Numbered from the stretch's first letter, positions 37,097-45,952 are shown. The stretch is DNA of 54,351 nucleotides from Oligoflexia bacterium (GCA_011087955.1 JAALKR010000013.1:1-54351), one strand, 5' to 3'. Made by a program: numbers and translations. The notes: generated from the sequence alone by a model not told the origin.

Positions 37097-37173
37097 TACT
37101 TGCACTAGAAATGGGCTGCCTCAATGTAAGTATTTGAAAATATTGATTTTTATTTCTGCCCCTCCACTGAGGC

Positions 37174-37190
37174 TTGGCATGCCCTTTGCG
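37174..37190 (+). promoter_or_regulatory. Candidate sigma-54 promoter (-24/-12)
   Basis: TTGGCATGccctTTGCg has GG at 37176-37177 and GC at 37188-37189, exactly 10 nt apart, and differs little from the consensus TTGGCACG-N4-TTGCW. Transcription would begin near 37200, right at the first ATG of the downstream gene, which favours a later start. Confidence 0.6.
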
Positions 37191-37201
37191 AATTTTAAAG
37201 C

Positions 37202-37255
37202 ATGTACTTTAAAGAAGGTATGTGTTTTAAAAAAGGCATGCGTTTTAAGAACTAT
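37202..37255 (+). repeat. Three 18 bp tandem repeats across the start codon
   Basis: Three diverged 18 bp units start at 37202, 37220 and 37238. Each begins with an in-frame ATG and encodes Met-x-Phe-Lys followed by two residues. Part of a further unit (TTTTAAAGC) precedes the first. Confidence 0.8.
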
Positions 37256-38572
37256 GACTCGCTTCTTGCAATCGTTCTCCTAGTAGTGATGGGCCTTTTT
37301 GCGTTACCCCCATTTTCAGATTTGGCGCTCGCCGAGACGGCGGCCAAGGGCGAAAAGGTGGAGCTGCGATGGATATCTGCTGAACGCAAGGATGGGGAAG
37401 AAGATAAAGATGCGGACGGTGAGGAAGCCCCAAAAGATGGGAAAGGTCCGATGTTTACGCGCTTCGGTGCCTTGGCTATCAACGGCATGTCTTTTGCGGT
37501 AGAAATAACCGTAGGAACAGTTGCAACAATCAATTGGCGCCGTCAGCGAGATGATTACTTAACTCCAGCGCGTTCTGAGGATATTCGTCGTGGCGCAGGA
37601 GTGAGTCCAGGGACTCGCCTCGGGCTTCTAGAGGAAGAGGCAAGAGCGATTGTCGATCGCGCAGAAGAGCGAAGGGGGGCGGATAATCCAGTTCGTTCGG
37701 TAGTTCGTGCGATCGGAAGGAAAAGGTTGAACCGGACTCAGTGGTATGTCGAGCCAGTCGCCCCTATTGGTGGAAATATTGAATTGTCCTTAAACGACAC
37801 AAAGATTACTAAAGTCATACCGAATGCAGTGAAGCTACCGGATTATGTAAAAGCAGCCTTACGCAATTTATCGAAAGAACAAGTGCGGGTGTATATCAAT
37901 GCAATAAATGCGAATCAAACCTTGAACTCTCCAGTACCATTTTCTTTATCCAAATTTATTCCTAAAGACGTTGATGGAGGAAAAGCCCACGCTTACATGC
38001 GAGGCATAGAGCAAGCGCTTTTGGGAGAAAGGCCAGGCAGAGATATTACAAAGCTTGGTAACCAGAACCCCGTTCGCCAAGCGTATGAACTGGGTCAGGG
38101 TGAAATTTTAAACGAGGACAGGCAAACTCGATATAACCGCTTCCAAATTCGCTTGAAACATCAAACAGAACGAGTTGCCATTAAGCATATTCCAGAACCG
38201 CAAGCTTACGCCGATGAAATTATGCGGCAAGTGGACCGCCGAGTTTGGGCAGGATATGCAGGCTCAAGGCGACCATGGTTTAACTCACATCGATTAGGAA
38301 AAACTGTAGGTTGGATTAAAGGTGGCGGGCTTATCATTCTTCCATTCACCCTAGCTGCAGTTGATGGTTATACCGTCTGGAGCACTCGTCGTGGAGTTGG
38401 CCGGGATGCAATGGGTAATTTTACCTCGGATGAGGGTTTTACTGAATATGATGGAGAAAATGGAGTCATCTTTTCGGATCGTTTTCTAATTAAGAATTCG
38501 CGGGCTGGTTGGTTGGAGCGTATCCTCAGTGATTCTCCAGAAGCTGACCAAGAAGGTGTGAGCGCTCCCTAA
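37238..38572 (+). CDS. Exported or membrane protein of unknown function
   Basis: The frame is open from ATG 37202 (456 residues), with further in-frame ATGs at 37220 and 37238 from an 18 bp tandem repeat. Start 37238 (444 residues) is preferred because the candidate sigma-54 promoter would begin the mRNA near 37200 and the signal peptide then has a short basic start. The signal peptide ends in LALAET, consistent with cleavage after ALA. After a Lys/Glu/Asp-rich stretch come a mildly hydrophobic segment and an Arg-rich helical domain. Near residue 365 a hydrophobic stretch (IKGGGLIILPFTLAAVDGY) may cross the membrane. No family recognised. Its 3' end overlaps convergent mutS by 47 bp. Confidence 0.7.
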   Translation: MRFKNYDSLLAIVLLVVMGLFALPPFSDLALAETAAKGEKVELRWISAERKDGEEDKDADGEEAPKDGKGPMFTRFGALAINGMSFAVEITVGTVATINWRRQRDDYLTPARSEDIRRGAGVSPGTRLGLLEEEARAIVDRAEERRGADNPVRSVVRAIGRKRLNRTQWYVEPVAPIGGNIELSLNDTKITKVIPNAVKLPDYVKAALRNLSKEQVRVYINAINANQTLNSPVPFSLSKFIPKDVDGGKAHAYMRGIEQALLGERPGRDITKLGNQNPVRQAYELGQGEILNEDRQTRYNRFQIRLKHQTERVAIKHIPEPQAYADEIMRQVDRRVWAGYAGSRRPWFNSHRLGKTVGWIKGGGLIILPFTLAAVDGYTVWSTRRGVGRDAMGNFTSDEGFTEYDGENGVIFSDRFLIKNSRAGWLERILSDSPEADQEGVSAP

Positions 38573-41078
38573 TTGAGCAATCTAATCTACGTAAGATGGC
38601 ATTGGCTCTTTCCAAAACATCGCTAGGCACTCCAGCAAGTCGAGCTACTTCCACTCCGTAAGAGCCACTTGCTTTTCCTGGGAGAATGGAATGCAGGAAG
38701 ACAATTTTCCCATTTTCCTCCCCAACTCCGACATGCAAGTTATGCATGTTACACATAGACTGAGCGAGGTCTGTGAGTTCATGGTAGTGGGTCGCAAATA
38801 AAGTTCGTGACTCTAATTTGTCATGGATCTTTTCGATGATCGACCAAGCGATGGCTAAACCGTCGAAGGTTGAAGTTCCACGCCCAATTTCATCAATGAT
38901 TAGAAGACTACGAGCTGTAGCAACGTTTAGGATGCGCGCAATTTCACTCATTTCCACCATAAAGGTGGATTGCCCGCGCCCGATTCGGTCAGACGCGCCT
39001 ACTCGCGAAGCAATACGATCAATAAGACCTATTTGAGCTCTCTTTGCTGGCAAGAAGGATCCGATATGGGCCATGAGAGAAAGGAGTGCTGTTTGCCGCA
39101 TGAATGTAGATTTACCGGCCATATTAGGACCAGTGATCAGCCATATCTTTTCTTTGGCTGAAAATTTTACTGAGTTGCTTATATAAACATCCGAGCCAAG
39201 TAAGCGCTCAAGAACTGGATGGCGACCATCCTCAATTTCTAAATCAAGGTCATTCGTTAGTGTAGGCTTGGTATATCCATTTTCAAAAGCGATATGGGCA
39301 AGCGATTGCAAAGCATCCACTAGAGCAACGTGAGAAGCGCAAAGAAGAAGTTCTTGTGACTTTGTTGAAACTTCCTTCAGCAAATCTTCATAGAGGTTAC
39401 TTTCTAAGCGGATGCGTTTTTCTTCCGCTCGTAATACTTTGTCTTCAAAAATTTTCAATTTATCAGTTATATAGCGTTCAGCATTTACCATGGTTTGTTT
39501 GCGGACATAGTGCTTTGGTACGGAGCTGGCGTTCTTCTTTGTTACTTCAATGAAATATCCAAAGACCCGATTGTATTTGATCTTAAGATTCTGAATGCCG
39601 CTAGCTTCACGCTCAGAAGCTTCCATTTCGAGGATTTTTTGGCGGCCATTGGAGTTAAGCTCGATTAGTTCGTCAAGCTCTGCATTCCAACCAGACTTGA
39701 AAATATTACCTTCGCGAGCATGGGGAGGAGCTTCTTCAGCGATACGATCCACTAGTGTTGCCGTTAGGGACTTAAACTCTTCAATTTCACCGTGCAGTTT
39801 TACTAATAGGGATGAATCTTTAAATTGTGCAAGGGCTGCGCGAATATAAGGCAGGCATGAAAGTGTTTCCTTTAAGGAGAGCAAGTCTTTTGGACTTGCG
39901 GATTTCGTGCCAATTTTTCCGCAGAGCCGTTCTAAGTCACGCACTCCCTTTAATTTATCTCGTAAAGAATCCATATGAGCAGGGGTTTTAGTGAGGGACT
40001 CAACGGCAGATTGCCGTTCTTCAATGTCATTGATATTGACCAATGGACGGACCAAGAGCTGCTTCAATAAACGAGCACCCAGTGCCGTCTTGGTATGGTT
40101 CAAATGATAAAAAAGACTTTCATTTTCATTTCGATCTGGCTTTGGCAATAAGTCTAAGTGGTCAATCGTTGATTCGTCTAATTGCAAATATGAGTTGGGA
40201 TTATATTCCACTGGCTTTCTTAGGTGAGCTAAATTCGCATTGAATTGTGTATTGCGAATACGCAGAAAGGCGGCCCCCAGGCTAAATAAAACTTCAGATT
40301 CAGGCTCAATAGCAAAAGCAGCTAAATCTTTAACATTATAATGGTGGCAAAGTTCTTCCCATGCTTGTGCTCCATTATAATAATGCTTTGGCAGTGGACT
40401 GATGCAAGCATTCTGTTGCTCGTCCTGTAGTAAGTTAAATAGCATGTCCTGTAATGAGCCAAACAGCGGATTAGCAATGAAGTGCTCATGGGCTAAGAGT
40501 TCATTTGGTCGCATGGCTGAACAGACCGTAAGCAACTCCGAGAGGCTGGCAAAACGGGTATAGTATATTTCACCGGTACTGAGCTCCAGGAAGGTTGCTG
40601 CGCCAGAAATATTTTCTAGTGATTTCTGGTCGAGTTGCGCAAAGTTTTCGCTATAGATCGAGAGTAAATATGTGGAATCGTCCGCTGCAATAGCGTCTAG
40701 GTCATAGGCCATTCCAGGGCTTACAATGCGTACGATTTCTCGCTTCACAATTCCTTTCGATTGACTGGGGTCGGACGTCTGTTCACAAATTGCAACGCGA
40801 CAGCTACTTGCTAAAAGTTTATTGATATAAGAAGTCGCGCTATGAAAGGGGACTCCACACATTGGCACCGGATTTTCTAAATCCTTATGGCGGGCGGTGA
40901 GCGTAATATTTAAAATTTCTGCGGCGGTCACCGCATCATCTAAAAATAGCTCATAAAAATCACCCATGCGGTAGAAAAGCAAAGCGTCCATGGCGCCTGC
41001 TTTGACTTCAGAGTACTGTTTCCACATTGGTGTGTTTGGGAGCCGTTTTAGTAGAGATTGTTCCGGAGAGTTTTCCAT
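38526..41078 (-). CDS. mutS: DNA mismatch repair protein MutS
   Basis: An 850-residue mismatch sensor. The N-terminal domain has MWKQYSEVKAGAMDALLFYRMGDFYELF, with the mismatch-wedging Phe-x-Glu of the YELF segment's family position. The core has NRNESLFYHLNHTKTALGARLLKQLLVRPL. The C-terminal ATPase shows Walker A GPNMAGKST at about 650, then STFMVEMSEIARILN, and LLIIDEIGRGTSTFDGLAIAW with Walker B and signature. The end is typical, with GVEVARLAGVP. No mutL is near. Its last 47 bp overlap the convergent gene on the plus strand. Confidence 0.96.
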   Translation of the reverse strand: MENSPEQSLLKRLPNTPMWKQYSEVKAGAMDALLFYRMGDFYELFLDDAVTAAEILNITLTARHKDLENPVPMCGVPFHSATSYINKLLASSCRVAICEQTSDPSQSKGIVKREIVRIVSPGMAYDLDAIAADDSTYLLSIYSENFAQLDQKSLENISGAATFLELSTGEIYYTRFASLSELLTVCSAMRPNELLAHEHFIANPLFGSLQDMLFNLLQDEQQNACISPLPKHYYNGAQAWEELCHHYNVKDLAAFAIEPESEVLFSLGAAFLRIRNTQFNANLAHLRKPVEYNPNSYLQLDESTIDHLDLLPKPDRNENESLFYHLNHTKTALGARLLKQLLVRPLVNINDIEERQSAVESLTKTPAHMDSLRDKLKGVRDLERLCGKIGTKSASPKDLLSLKETLSCLPYIRAALAQFKDSSLLVKLHGEIEEFKSLTATLVDRIAEEAPPHAREGNIFKSGWNAELDELIELNSNGRQKILEMEASEREASGIQNLKIKYNRVFGYFIEVTKKNASSVPKHYVRKQTMVNAERYITDKLKIFEDKVLRAEEKRIRLESNLYEDLLKEVSTKSQELLLCASHVALVDALQSLAHIAFENGYTKPTLTNDLDLEIEDGRHPVLERLLGSDVYISNSVKFSAKEKIWLITGPNMAGKSTFMRQTALLSLMAHIGSFLPAKRAQIGLIDRIASRVGASDRIGRGQSTFMVEMSEIARILNVATARSLLIIDEIGRGTSTFDGLAIAWSIIEKIHDKLESRTLFATHYHELTDLAQSMCNMHNLHVGVGEENGKIVFLHSILPGKASGSYGVEVARLAGVPSDVLERANAILRRLDCSIRERSHLLGQLLENH

Positions 41079-41135
41079 GCGACTTCATAGCAACTGACTA
41101 GTCGCATATTCAAGCCGCATTTCAATAAGCCTGTA

Positions 41136-42596
41136 TTATTTCCGTAAGCCCCAATCTTTACTAATGGAGTTGACTTTTACCGTATTTGTCTTCGTGCGAT
41201 TTAGGGTTGGCAAGCCGATAGTAACGACAAGGTGTTCCCCTCGTTGTAATGGATGGTGTGATGGAGTAAGAAATTTATTCCACCAACGCGCCACTTGTTC
41301 TTCCACAAACAAATAAGGATCATCCACTTTCGCAATTGTTGGAATAAGAATCCCCTTTACTCCCCAAATGAGCGAGAGCCGTTGTAATACTTCTTTACGG
41401 TCAGTAAGCGCAAAGACCGGTACCGGCGGCCGGTATTTTGCTAGAGCTAATGCGCCTTTGCCGGAGTTCGTAATGCAGCAAATAGCGCGCGCTTCCGTAT
41501 CTCTTGCAATTTGCGCTGCTGCAGATTCAATGGCATCTGCGATAGAAATTACCGGAGGAGTCTCTAATTTACGCACTAAGAGATGCTCACGATCTTTTTC
41601 TGCTTGTCCGATGATGTCCGTCATAATTTGAACGGTCTCTAGGGGGTATTTTCCAGAAGCGGTCTCTGCAGAGAGCATTAAGGCGTCGGCGCCATCGAAT
41701 ACGCCGTTAGCTACATCACTCGCTTCCGCACGGGTGGGGCGCGCATTCTCCACCATACTTTCCAGCATTTGCGTGGCTAAAATAACAGGAAGGCCAGCGA
41801 CGTTACATTTGTGAATAATTTGCTTCTGAACACTAGGCACTTCTTGAGGAGAAAGCTCTACAGCCATGTCACCGCGAGCTACCATGACTCCATCGGCTAC
41901 TGCGATAATATCGTCTATGCAGTCAACGGCTTCTGGCTTTTCAATCTTTGCGATCACGGGAATATTTTTGTCTTGGTCGCGAATTATCTGTTGAACAGTG
42001 CTTATGTCGGCAGGGTGTCTTACAAATGATAAGGCCACGTAATCAACGTCTAGGCTCAATCCTTGGTAAAGGTCAGCGGTGTCTTTTTCCGTAAGACACG
42101 GAATCGAAGTCTTAACTCCCGGAAGGTTTAGTCCTTTGCGGGAAGATAATTTTCCGCCGAACTTTACCTCGCAGATGACTTCTGGTTTGCGAATTTCTTT
42201 GACTTGCAATTCCACATTTCCATCGTCAATTAGAATCCGGTCATCAACCTGTACGTCGCCTGCAAGTTGCACATAATTGGTGGAAATTCGTTGAGCCGTA
42301 TCTTCTGCTTGCTCTTTTGTGGTGATGACTATTTTATCCCCTGCTTTTACAATGGTGGGGGAGGGGAATTTACCAATACGTAATTTAGGCCCTTGTAAGT
42401 CTAAAAGAATCGCTACAGGCCGCCTTTGTTCATCACTAGCTCTGCGAATCTTAGTTACGAGATCTGTCAGGAGTTCGTGAGTGGCGTGACTGCAATTAAG
42501 TCGAGCCACGTCCATTCCCTTTTTCATGAGGCCGAGAATTGCCTCGTAGGTATCAGTAGAAGGGCCAAGTGTGCAAACTATCTTAGCCCTTCTCAT
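41136..42596 (-). CDS. pyk: Pyruvate kinase
   Basis: A 486-residue glycolytic enzyme converting phosphoenolpyruvate and ADP to pyruvate and ATP. It starts MRRAKIVCTLGPSTD and has VARLNCSHATHE with the substrate-binding residues, the catalytic segment IAKIEKPEAVDCIDDI, the MVARGDMAVE site and ATQMLESMVENARPTRAEASDVANGVFDGADALMLSAETASG. The C-terminal domain is complete. The start lies in a 14 bp tandem duplication whose upstream copy supplies the AAGGG that serves as its ribosome-binding site. It is 28 nt after the DsbA-like lipoprotein gene and is probably co-transcribed. Confidence 0.96.
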   Translation of the reverse strand: MRRAKIVCTLGPSTDTYEAILGLMKKGMDVARLNCSHATHELLTDLVTKIRRASDEQRRPVAILLDLQGPKLRIGKFPSPTIVKAGDKIVITTKEQAEDTAQRISTNYVQLAGDVQVDDRILIDDGNVELQVKEIRKPEVICEVKFGGKLSSRKGLNLPGVKTSIPCLTEKDTADLYQGLSLDVDYVALSFVRHPADISTVQQIIRDQDKNIPVIAKIEKPEAVDCIDDIIAVADGVMVARGDMAVELSPQEVPSVQKQIIHKCNVAGLPVILATQMLESMVENARPTRAEASDVANGVFDGADALMLSAETASGKYPLETVQIMTDIIGQAEKDREHLLVRKLETPPVISIADAIESAAAQIARDTEARAICCITNSGKGALALAKYRPPVPVFALTDRKEVLQRLSLIWGVKGILIPTIAKVDDPYLFVEEQVARWWNKFLTPSHHPLQRGEHLVVTIGLPTLNRTKTNTVKVNSISKDWGLRK

Positions 42597-42611
42597 TTAG
42601 CCCTTCTCATT
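42583..42611 (-). repeat. 14 bp tandem duplication across the pyk start
   Basis: TTAGCCCTTCTCATT occurs at 42583-42597 and again at 42597-42611 (period 14). On the minus strand each copy reads ATGAGAAGGGCTAA. The first ATG (42610) opens a five-codon frame, MRRAK, whose stop overlaps the pyk ATG (42596) as ATGA. Confidence 0.85.
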
Positions 42612-42624
42612 GAATCTTGATTCT

Positions 42625-43674
42625 TTAGTTCTTCTTAGCTCTTTGTAGCTCTTCTTCAATTAGCTCGGAGAATTCCTCAATCGGACGAGCGCCTAAGATT
42701 GGTTGGCTATTTACGAAGAAGCTTGGAGTGGAGTTCACACCAATCCGCACACCTTCATCAAAATCCGATTGAACCAGTTGTTCGTACTTCTTACTAGACA
42801 TACATTCTTCAAACTTTTTCATGTTCGCGCCAATTTTCTTAGCGTAGGACTTAAGGTCTTTATCACCAAGTTTGCGTTGGTTTTGGAAGATTATGTCATG
42901 ATACTTCCAGAATTTTGCTTGGCTCTGCTCATGAATACACATAGAAGCCATTGATGCGGGCTTTGCTTCCTTGTGAATGCTGAGTGGGAAGTGCTTGAAG
43001 ACGACGCGAAGCTTACTCTTGCCGAACTTCTTCTTAAGCTCTTTTACTATATTGTCATCTGCGCGCTGGCAGAAGGGGCACTGGAAATCAGAATATTCAA
43101 CGAGGGTAACGGGAGCATTTTTATTACCCCAGGAAGCAGCGCCGTCAAAATTGAACTGAATTCCTGGTGCTCTTGGACGTTGCAAGTGAAGCTCAATAGG
43201 GTGCTTTGCCGTATATGAGGCGACTATTTTTTTTAGGTGCAGAATACCTTTTACTTGATCTTTGATATGCGCTGGAGCTGTAGATGGATCTTCAACTCGA
43301 CCTTTCAAAAAGCGAGCAACCTCTTCGTCTTTAGTTTTCTTCTTCGCATTTTCCATTTCCTTAGCCATATACTCATCAACAGTCATTTTTTTTGATTCGG
43401 CTAATTTTTCAAAAACTTTTTTTCGTACTCGCTCGTCAATTTCACGACGTTTGGCTTGGTAAACATCCAGGCGCTTTTGGAAAATTTTAATATTACTTTT
43501 TTCCAGATCGACTTCTAATAGCTCTTCACCAAAAATTTTGGCAGCAACGCCTGGTGAGGGGGTAACCATCCTTTTGTAATTCAGCTTCGATTCACTACTC
43601 TGCGAACAAGCAAGGAATCCAGCCGCACAGACCGCGATGAATTGAGTGGTAAGTAACAGTGTTCTAAGTCTCAT
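42625..43674 (-). CDS. DsbA-like thioredoxin-fold lipoprotein
   Basis: A 349-residue exported protein. Lipobox FLAC has Cys23. A helical Lys/Glu-rich region (about 55-160) resembles the arms of SurA-type chaperones in composition only. From about residue 185 comes a DsbA/DsbG-like thioredoxin domain with VTLVEYSDFQCPFCQ (redox Cys199 and Cys202), a helical insert, and the cis-Pro loop VNSTPSFFVNSQPI. It probably acts in periplasmic disulphide chemistry or as a surface reductase. ATG 43674 is chosen over 43689 because GGAGG lies 8 nt before it. It lies between a glcD-like gene and pyk on the same strand. Confidence 0.88.
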   Translation of the reverse strand: MRLRTLLLTTQFIAVCAAGFLACSQSSESKLNYKRMVTPSPGVAAKIFGEELLEVDLEKSNIKIFQKRLDVYQAKRREIDERVRKKVFEKLAESKKMTVDEYMAKEMENAKKKTKDEEVARFLKGRVEDPSTAPAHIKDQVKGILHLKKIVASYTAKHPIELHLQRPRAPGIQFNFDGAASWGNKNAPVTLVEYSDFQCPFCQRADDNIVKELKKKFGKSKLRVVFKHFPLSIHKEAKPASMASMCIHEQSQAKFWKYHDIIFQNQRKLGDKDLKSYAKKIGANMKKFEECMSSKKYEQLVQSDFDEGVRIGVNSTPSFFVNSQPILGARPIEEFSELIEEELQRAKKN

Positions 43675-43779
43675 TTTTTTAGCCTCCACAGCGGGGCTCC
43701 CTTCGTTTGCAAATTAGGAATCCACAATATTATCAATTGTTTAATATTCTGCACGAATCTATGCTTAGTGTGAAGCCTT

Positions 43780-45177
43780 TTATACCCATTTGCCTGGATT
43801 TAACAAGCCTTTCGGATCGAAGGCGTTCTTGATTGCCCGCATAACTTCGAGTTCATCCGAGTTATAGACCATTGGTAAATAGCGCTTTTGAACATACCCG
43901 ATACCGTGCTCACCGCTGATTGTTCCGCCCAGTCCAATGGTTACTTCGAAAATTTTTTCAATTGCTTCGAAGACTTTGCTATTCCACTCTTCATTTGTCA
44001 GACCAGTCTTCAAAATATTCACGTGCAGATTGCCGTCCCCGGCGTGCCCGTAACAAACGGACTTAATTCCATATCTCTGACATATTTGCTTTACGTTGCT
44101 GATAAGATCTGGTAGGGCTGCGCGAGGAACCACCGTATCCTCTTCCTTGTAAATAGCTTCTTTTTTTACCGCTTCACCTGTTGCTCGACGAAGACGCCAA
44201 ATATTTTCTTGTTTTTGCGAGGAATCAGCGAGTACGACATCCGTGGCGCCAAGTTCCATGCAAATTTCAGTAACCCGCTCCGCTTCGGTCATGGCTTGAC
44301 CTTCTGTATAACCATCTGTCTCGATGATTAGCACAGCTTCGGCTTGATTCGCGTTAGCTGGAAAACTGATCCCTAAATGTTTTTCGCTTGCGAGTACCGC
44401 ATCTCTTTCCATAAGTTCACAAGCACTTGGCACGACACCTTCTTTAAAAAGATTGGCCACACAGGTTGCAGAATCCTGTAAATTTGGAAACGGCACTAAC
44501 ATCAATACTCGTTCTTTGGGTAAGGGAAGGAGTCGTAAATAGATCTTTGTGATGAATCCTAGAACCCCTTCACTTCCGACCATAAGCTGAGAAATGTTAA
44601 AGCCCGTTACATTCTTTAGAAGCTTTCCGCCGTGACGAATTAGTCGGCCATCGGGAAGGACAATCTCCATCCCCATTACATAATCTTTTGTAACGCCGTA
44701 CTTAACTGCCCGTGGACCACCGGAGCATTCTGCCATATTACCGCCAAGAAAACACGAGCCTCGGGATGCGGGGTCTGGTGGATAAAAGAGGCCTAAGGAT
44801 TCGACCTTTTTTTGAAAGACCTCGGTAATGACTCCGGGCTCAACAACGCCGATTAAATTTTCTTGGTCAATTTCGAGTATGCAATTTAGTTTTTTCGTTG
44901 AAATTACTAAACCGCCGTTCACGGGGAGTGCGCCGCCAGATAAACCCGTGCCAGCGCCTCGCGGAGTGATCGCAATCTCTTTGGCATAAGTGACTTTCAC
45001 TACTTCTTGTAGCTGCTCGACGGTCTCCGGAATAATAACTAAATCGGGAGGAAAATTTAAATCTTCTGTTTCGTCCGAGCCATGGGCTTTGAGACTCTCT
45101 AGGTCCGAGAGAACATTCTCTTTGCCGACGAGGGATTTAAACTGTGGAAGAAGTTCTGCGAGCATTTCTCTTTTCAT
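43780..45177 (-). CDS. FAD-linked oxidase, GlcD family (glycolate/D-lactate dehydrogenase type)
   Basis: A 465-residue flavoprotein oxidising 2-hydroxy acids such as glycolate or D-lactate. The FAD-binding 4 domain has the PRGAGTGLSGGALPVNGGLVIS pyrophosphate loop near residue 75, and GSCFLGGNMAECSGGPRAVKYGVTKDYV. The C-terminal FAD-oxidase C domain has VCYGHAGDGNLHVNI and TISGEHGIGYVQKRYLP with metal-binding His/Glu. No glcE or glcF partner is near, so the exact substrate is uncertain; a D-lactate or 2-hydroxyglutarate dehydrogenase is equally possible. Confidence 0.88.
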   Translation of the reverse strand: MKREMLAELLPQFKSLVGKENVLSDLESLKAHGSDETEDLNFPPDLVIIPETVEQLQEVVKVTYAKEIAITPRGAGTGLSGGALPVNGGLVISTKKLNCILEIDQENLIGVVEPGVITEVFQKKVESLGLFYPPDPASRGSCFLGGNMAECSGGPRAVKYGVTKDYVMGMEIVLPDGRLIRHGGKLLKNVTGFNISQLMVGSEGVLGFITKIYLRLLPLPKERVLMLVPFPNLQDSATCVANLFKEGVVPSACELMERDAVLASEKHLGISFPANANQAEAVLIIETDGYTEGQAMTEAERVTEICMELGATDVVLADSSQKQENIWRLRRATGEAVKKEAIYKEEDTVVPRAALPDLISNVKQICQRYGIKSVCYGHAGDGNLHVNILKTGLTNEEWNSKVFEAIEKIFEVTIGLGGTISGEHGIGYVQKRYLPMVYNSDELEVMRAIKNAFDPKGLLNPGKWV

Positions 45178-45292
45178 TGAGTAAACCTATTCGTTTCCGC
45201 CCGTCCGAGGCAAGAGATTGAGTAAACAGCGCAGAGCATATAGGCAAAATCAAAGTACGAGCAACATAATTTTACTATGGGAATACGCGTAC

Positions 45293-45321
45293 TGGACCTA
45301 GAATGGACGAATGGACCTAGA
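45293..45321 (+). repeat. 10 bp direct repeat across a start codon
   Basis: TGGACCTAGA occurs at 45293-45302 and 45312-45321, a period of 19 bp. The second copy includes the ATG at 45311. An ATG at 45303 opens a five-codon frame, MDEWT, that overlaps this start. Confidence 0.7.
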
Positions 45322-45859
45322 AAAAAGCTATAAGAATTGCTTCAAATTCTACTGTCCTCTTTGTGGGCATCACCAACAAACAAAAACAGCCTCCGGAATT
45401 GGCTTGCGCCATCACTTGCAGTTTGCACTGGCGACATTTGTGTTTTGTTATTTCACTTGGTTGATGTTCGGGTTGAAAGGAGTTTTTATTTATTTAGTGT
45501 TTTGGGGAATTACGGAATTTGCCTTGCGCGCTCAGCGTCGACTGCAATGGGTGTGTGAGGAATGTGGCTTTGATCCGTTTTTGTATAAGCGAGACCCAAA
45601 CCTTATGCGCGAGGCTGTGCAAAAATATATTCAGTCTAAAATTGATTTGGACGAAAAATTCGATGAGACTAGATTCCGAAACTACCGGTCGCGCAAGGAG
45701 TTAGAAAAAACTACCCAAGATGCAGCAAGTAAAACTGAAGAGGGTATAGATTCTTCCGCTTCAGAAAATCAGGGTTCGACACTAGCGGTCGATAGTGATT
45801 TCACTCTCGTAGAGCCGAACACCAATATCGACAAAGCGCATCGTGCGGAAATTCCATAA
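45311..45859 (+). CDS. Membrane protein with a split zinc ribbon, unknown function
   Basis: A 182-residue protein. A CPLC pair (Cys15, Cys18) and a CEEC pair (Cys82, Cys85) would form a zinc ribbon, but they are separated by a hydrophobic region of about 35 residues (about 37-72) able to cross the membrane twice. The hairpin would bring both pairs to the cytoplasmic side. The C-terminal 90 residues are charged and probably disordered. It stands upstream of ssb with its own start region, which lacks a clear ribosome-binding site. No family recognised. Confidence 0.65.
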   Translation: MDLEKSYKNCFKFYCPLCGHHQQTKTASGIGLRHHLQFALATFVFCYFTWLMFGLKGVFIYLVFWGITEFALRAQRRLQWVCEECGFDPFLYKRDPNLMREAVQKYIQSKIDLDEKFDETRFRNYRSRKELEKTTQDAASKTEEGIDSSASENQGSTLAVDSDFTLVEPNTNIDKAHRAEIP

Positions 45860-45880
45860 ACGCTCACTTGACAGCCTTCT

Positions 45881-45910
45881 TTGACCAGCGATAGAACTGG
45901 CGTTCATAAT
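45881..45910 (+). promoter_or_regulatory. Candidate sigma-70 promoter of ssb
   Basis: TTGACC (45881-45886), an 18 nt spacer and CATAAT (45905-45910), about 40 nt before the ssb start. A second -35-like TTGACA at 45868 lacks a good -10. Confidence 0.45.
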
Positions 45911-45952
45911 TTATAGCTGTCTTTTTAGGAGAGCGTAGGAGGGAAGCATAGG

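Noticed and set aside
37041-37283. An 80-residue plus-strand open frame upstream of the unknown exported protein
   Set aside because: It runs through the sigma-54-type promoter and the 18 bp repeats in another frame and has no family features.
45868-45896. TTGACA at 45868 as the ssb -35 box
   Set aside because: The -35 is perfect but the hexamer at the right distance (ATAGAA) is a poor -10; TTGACC/CATAAT just downstream fits better.
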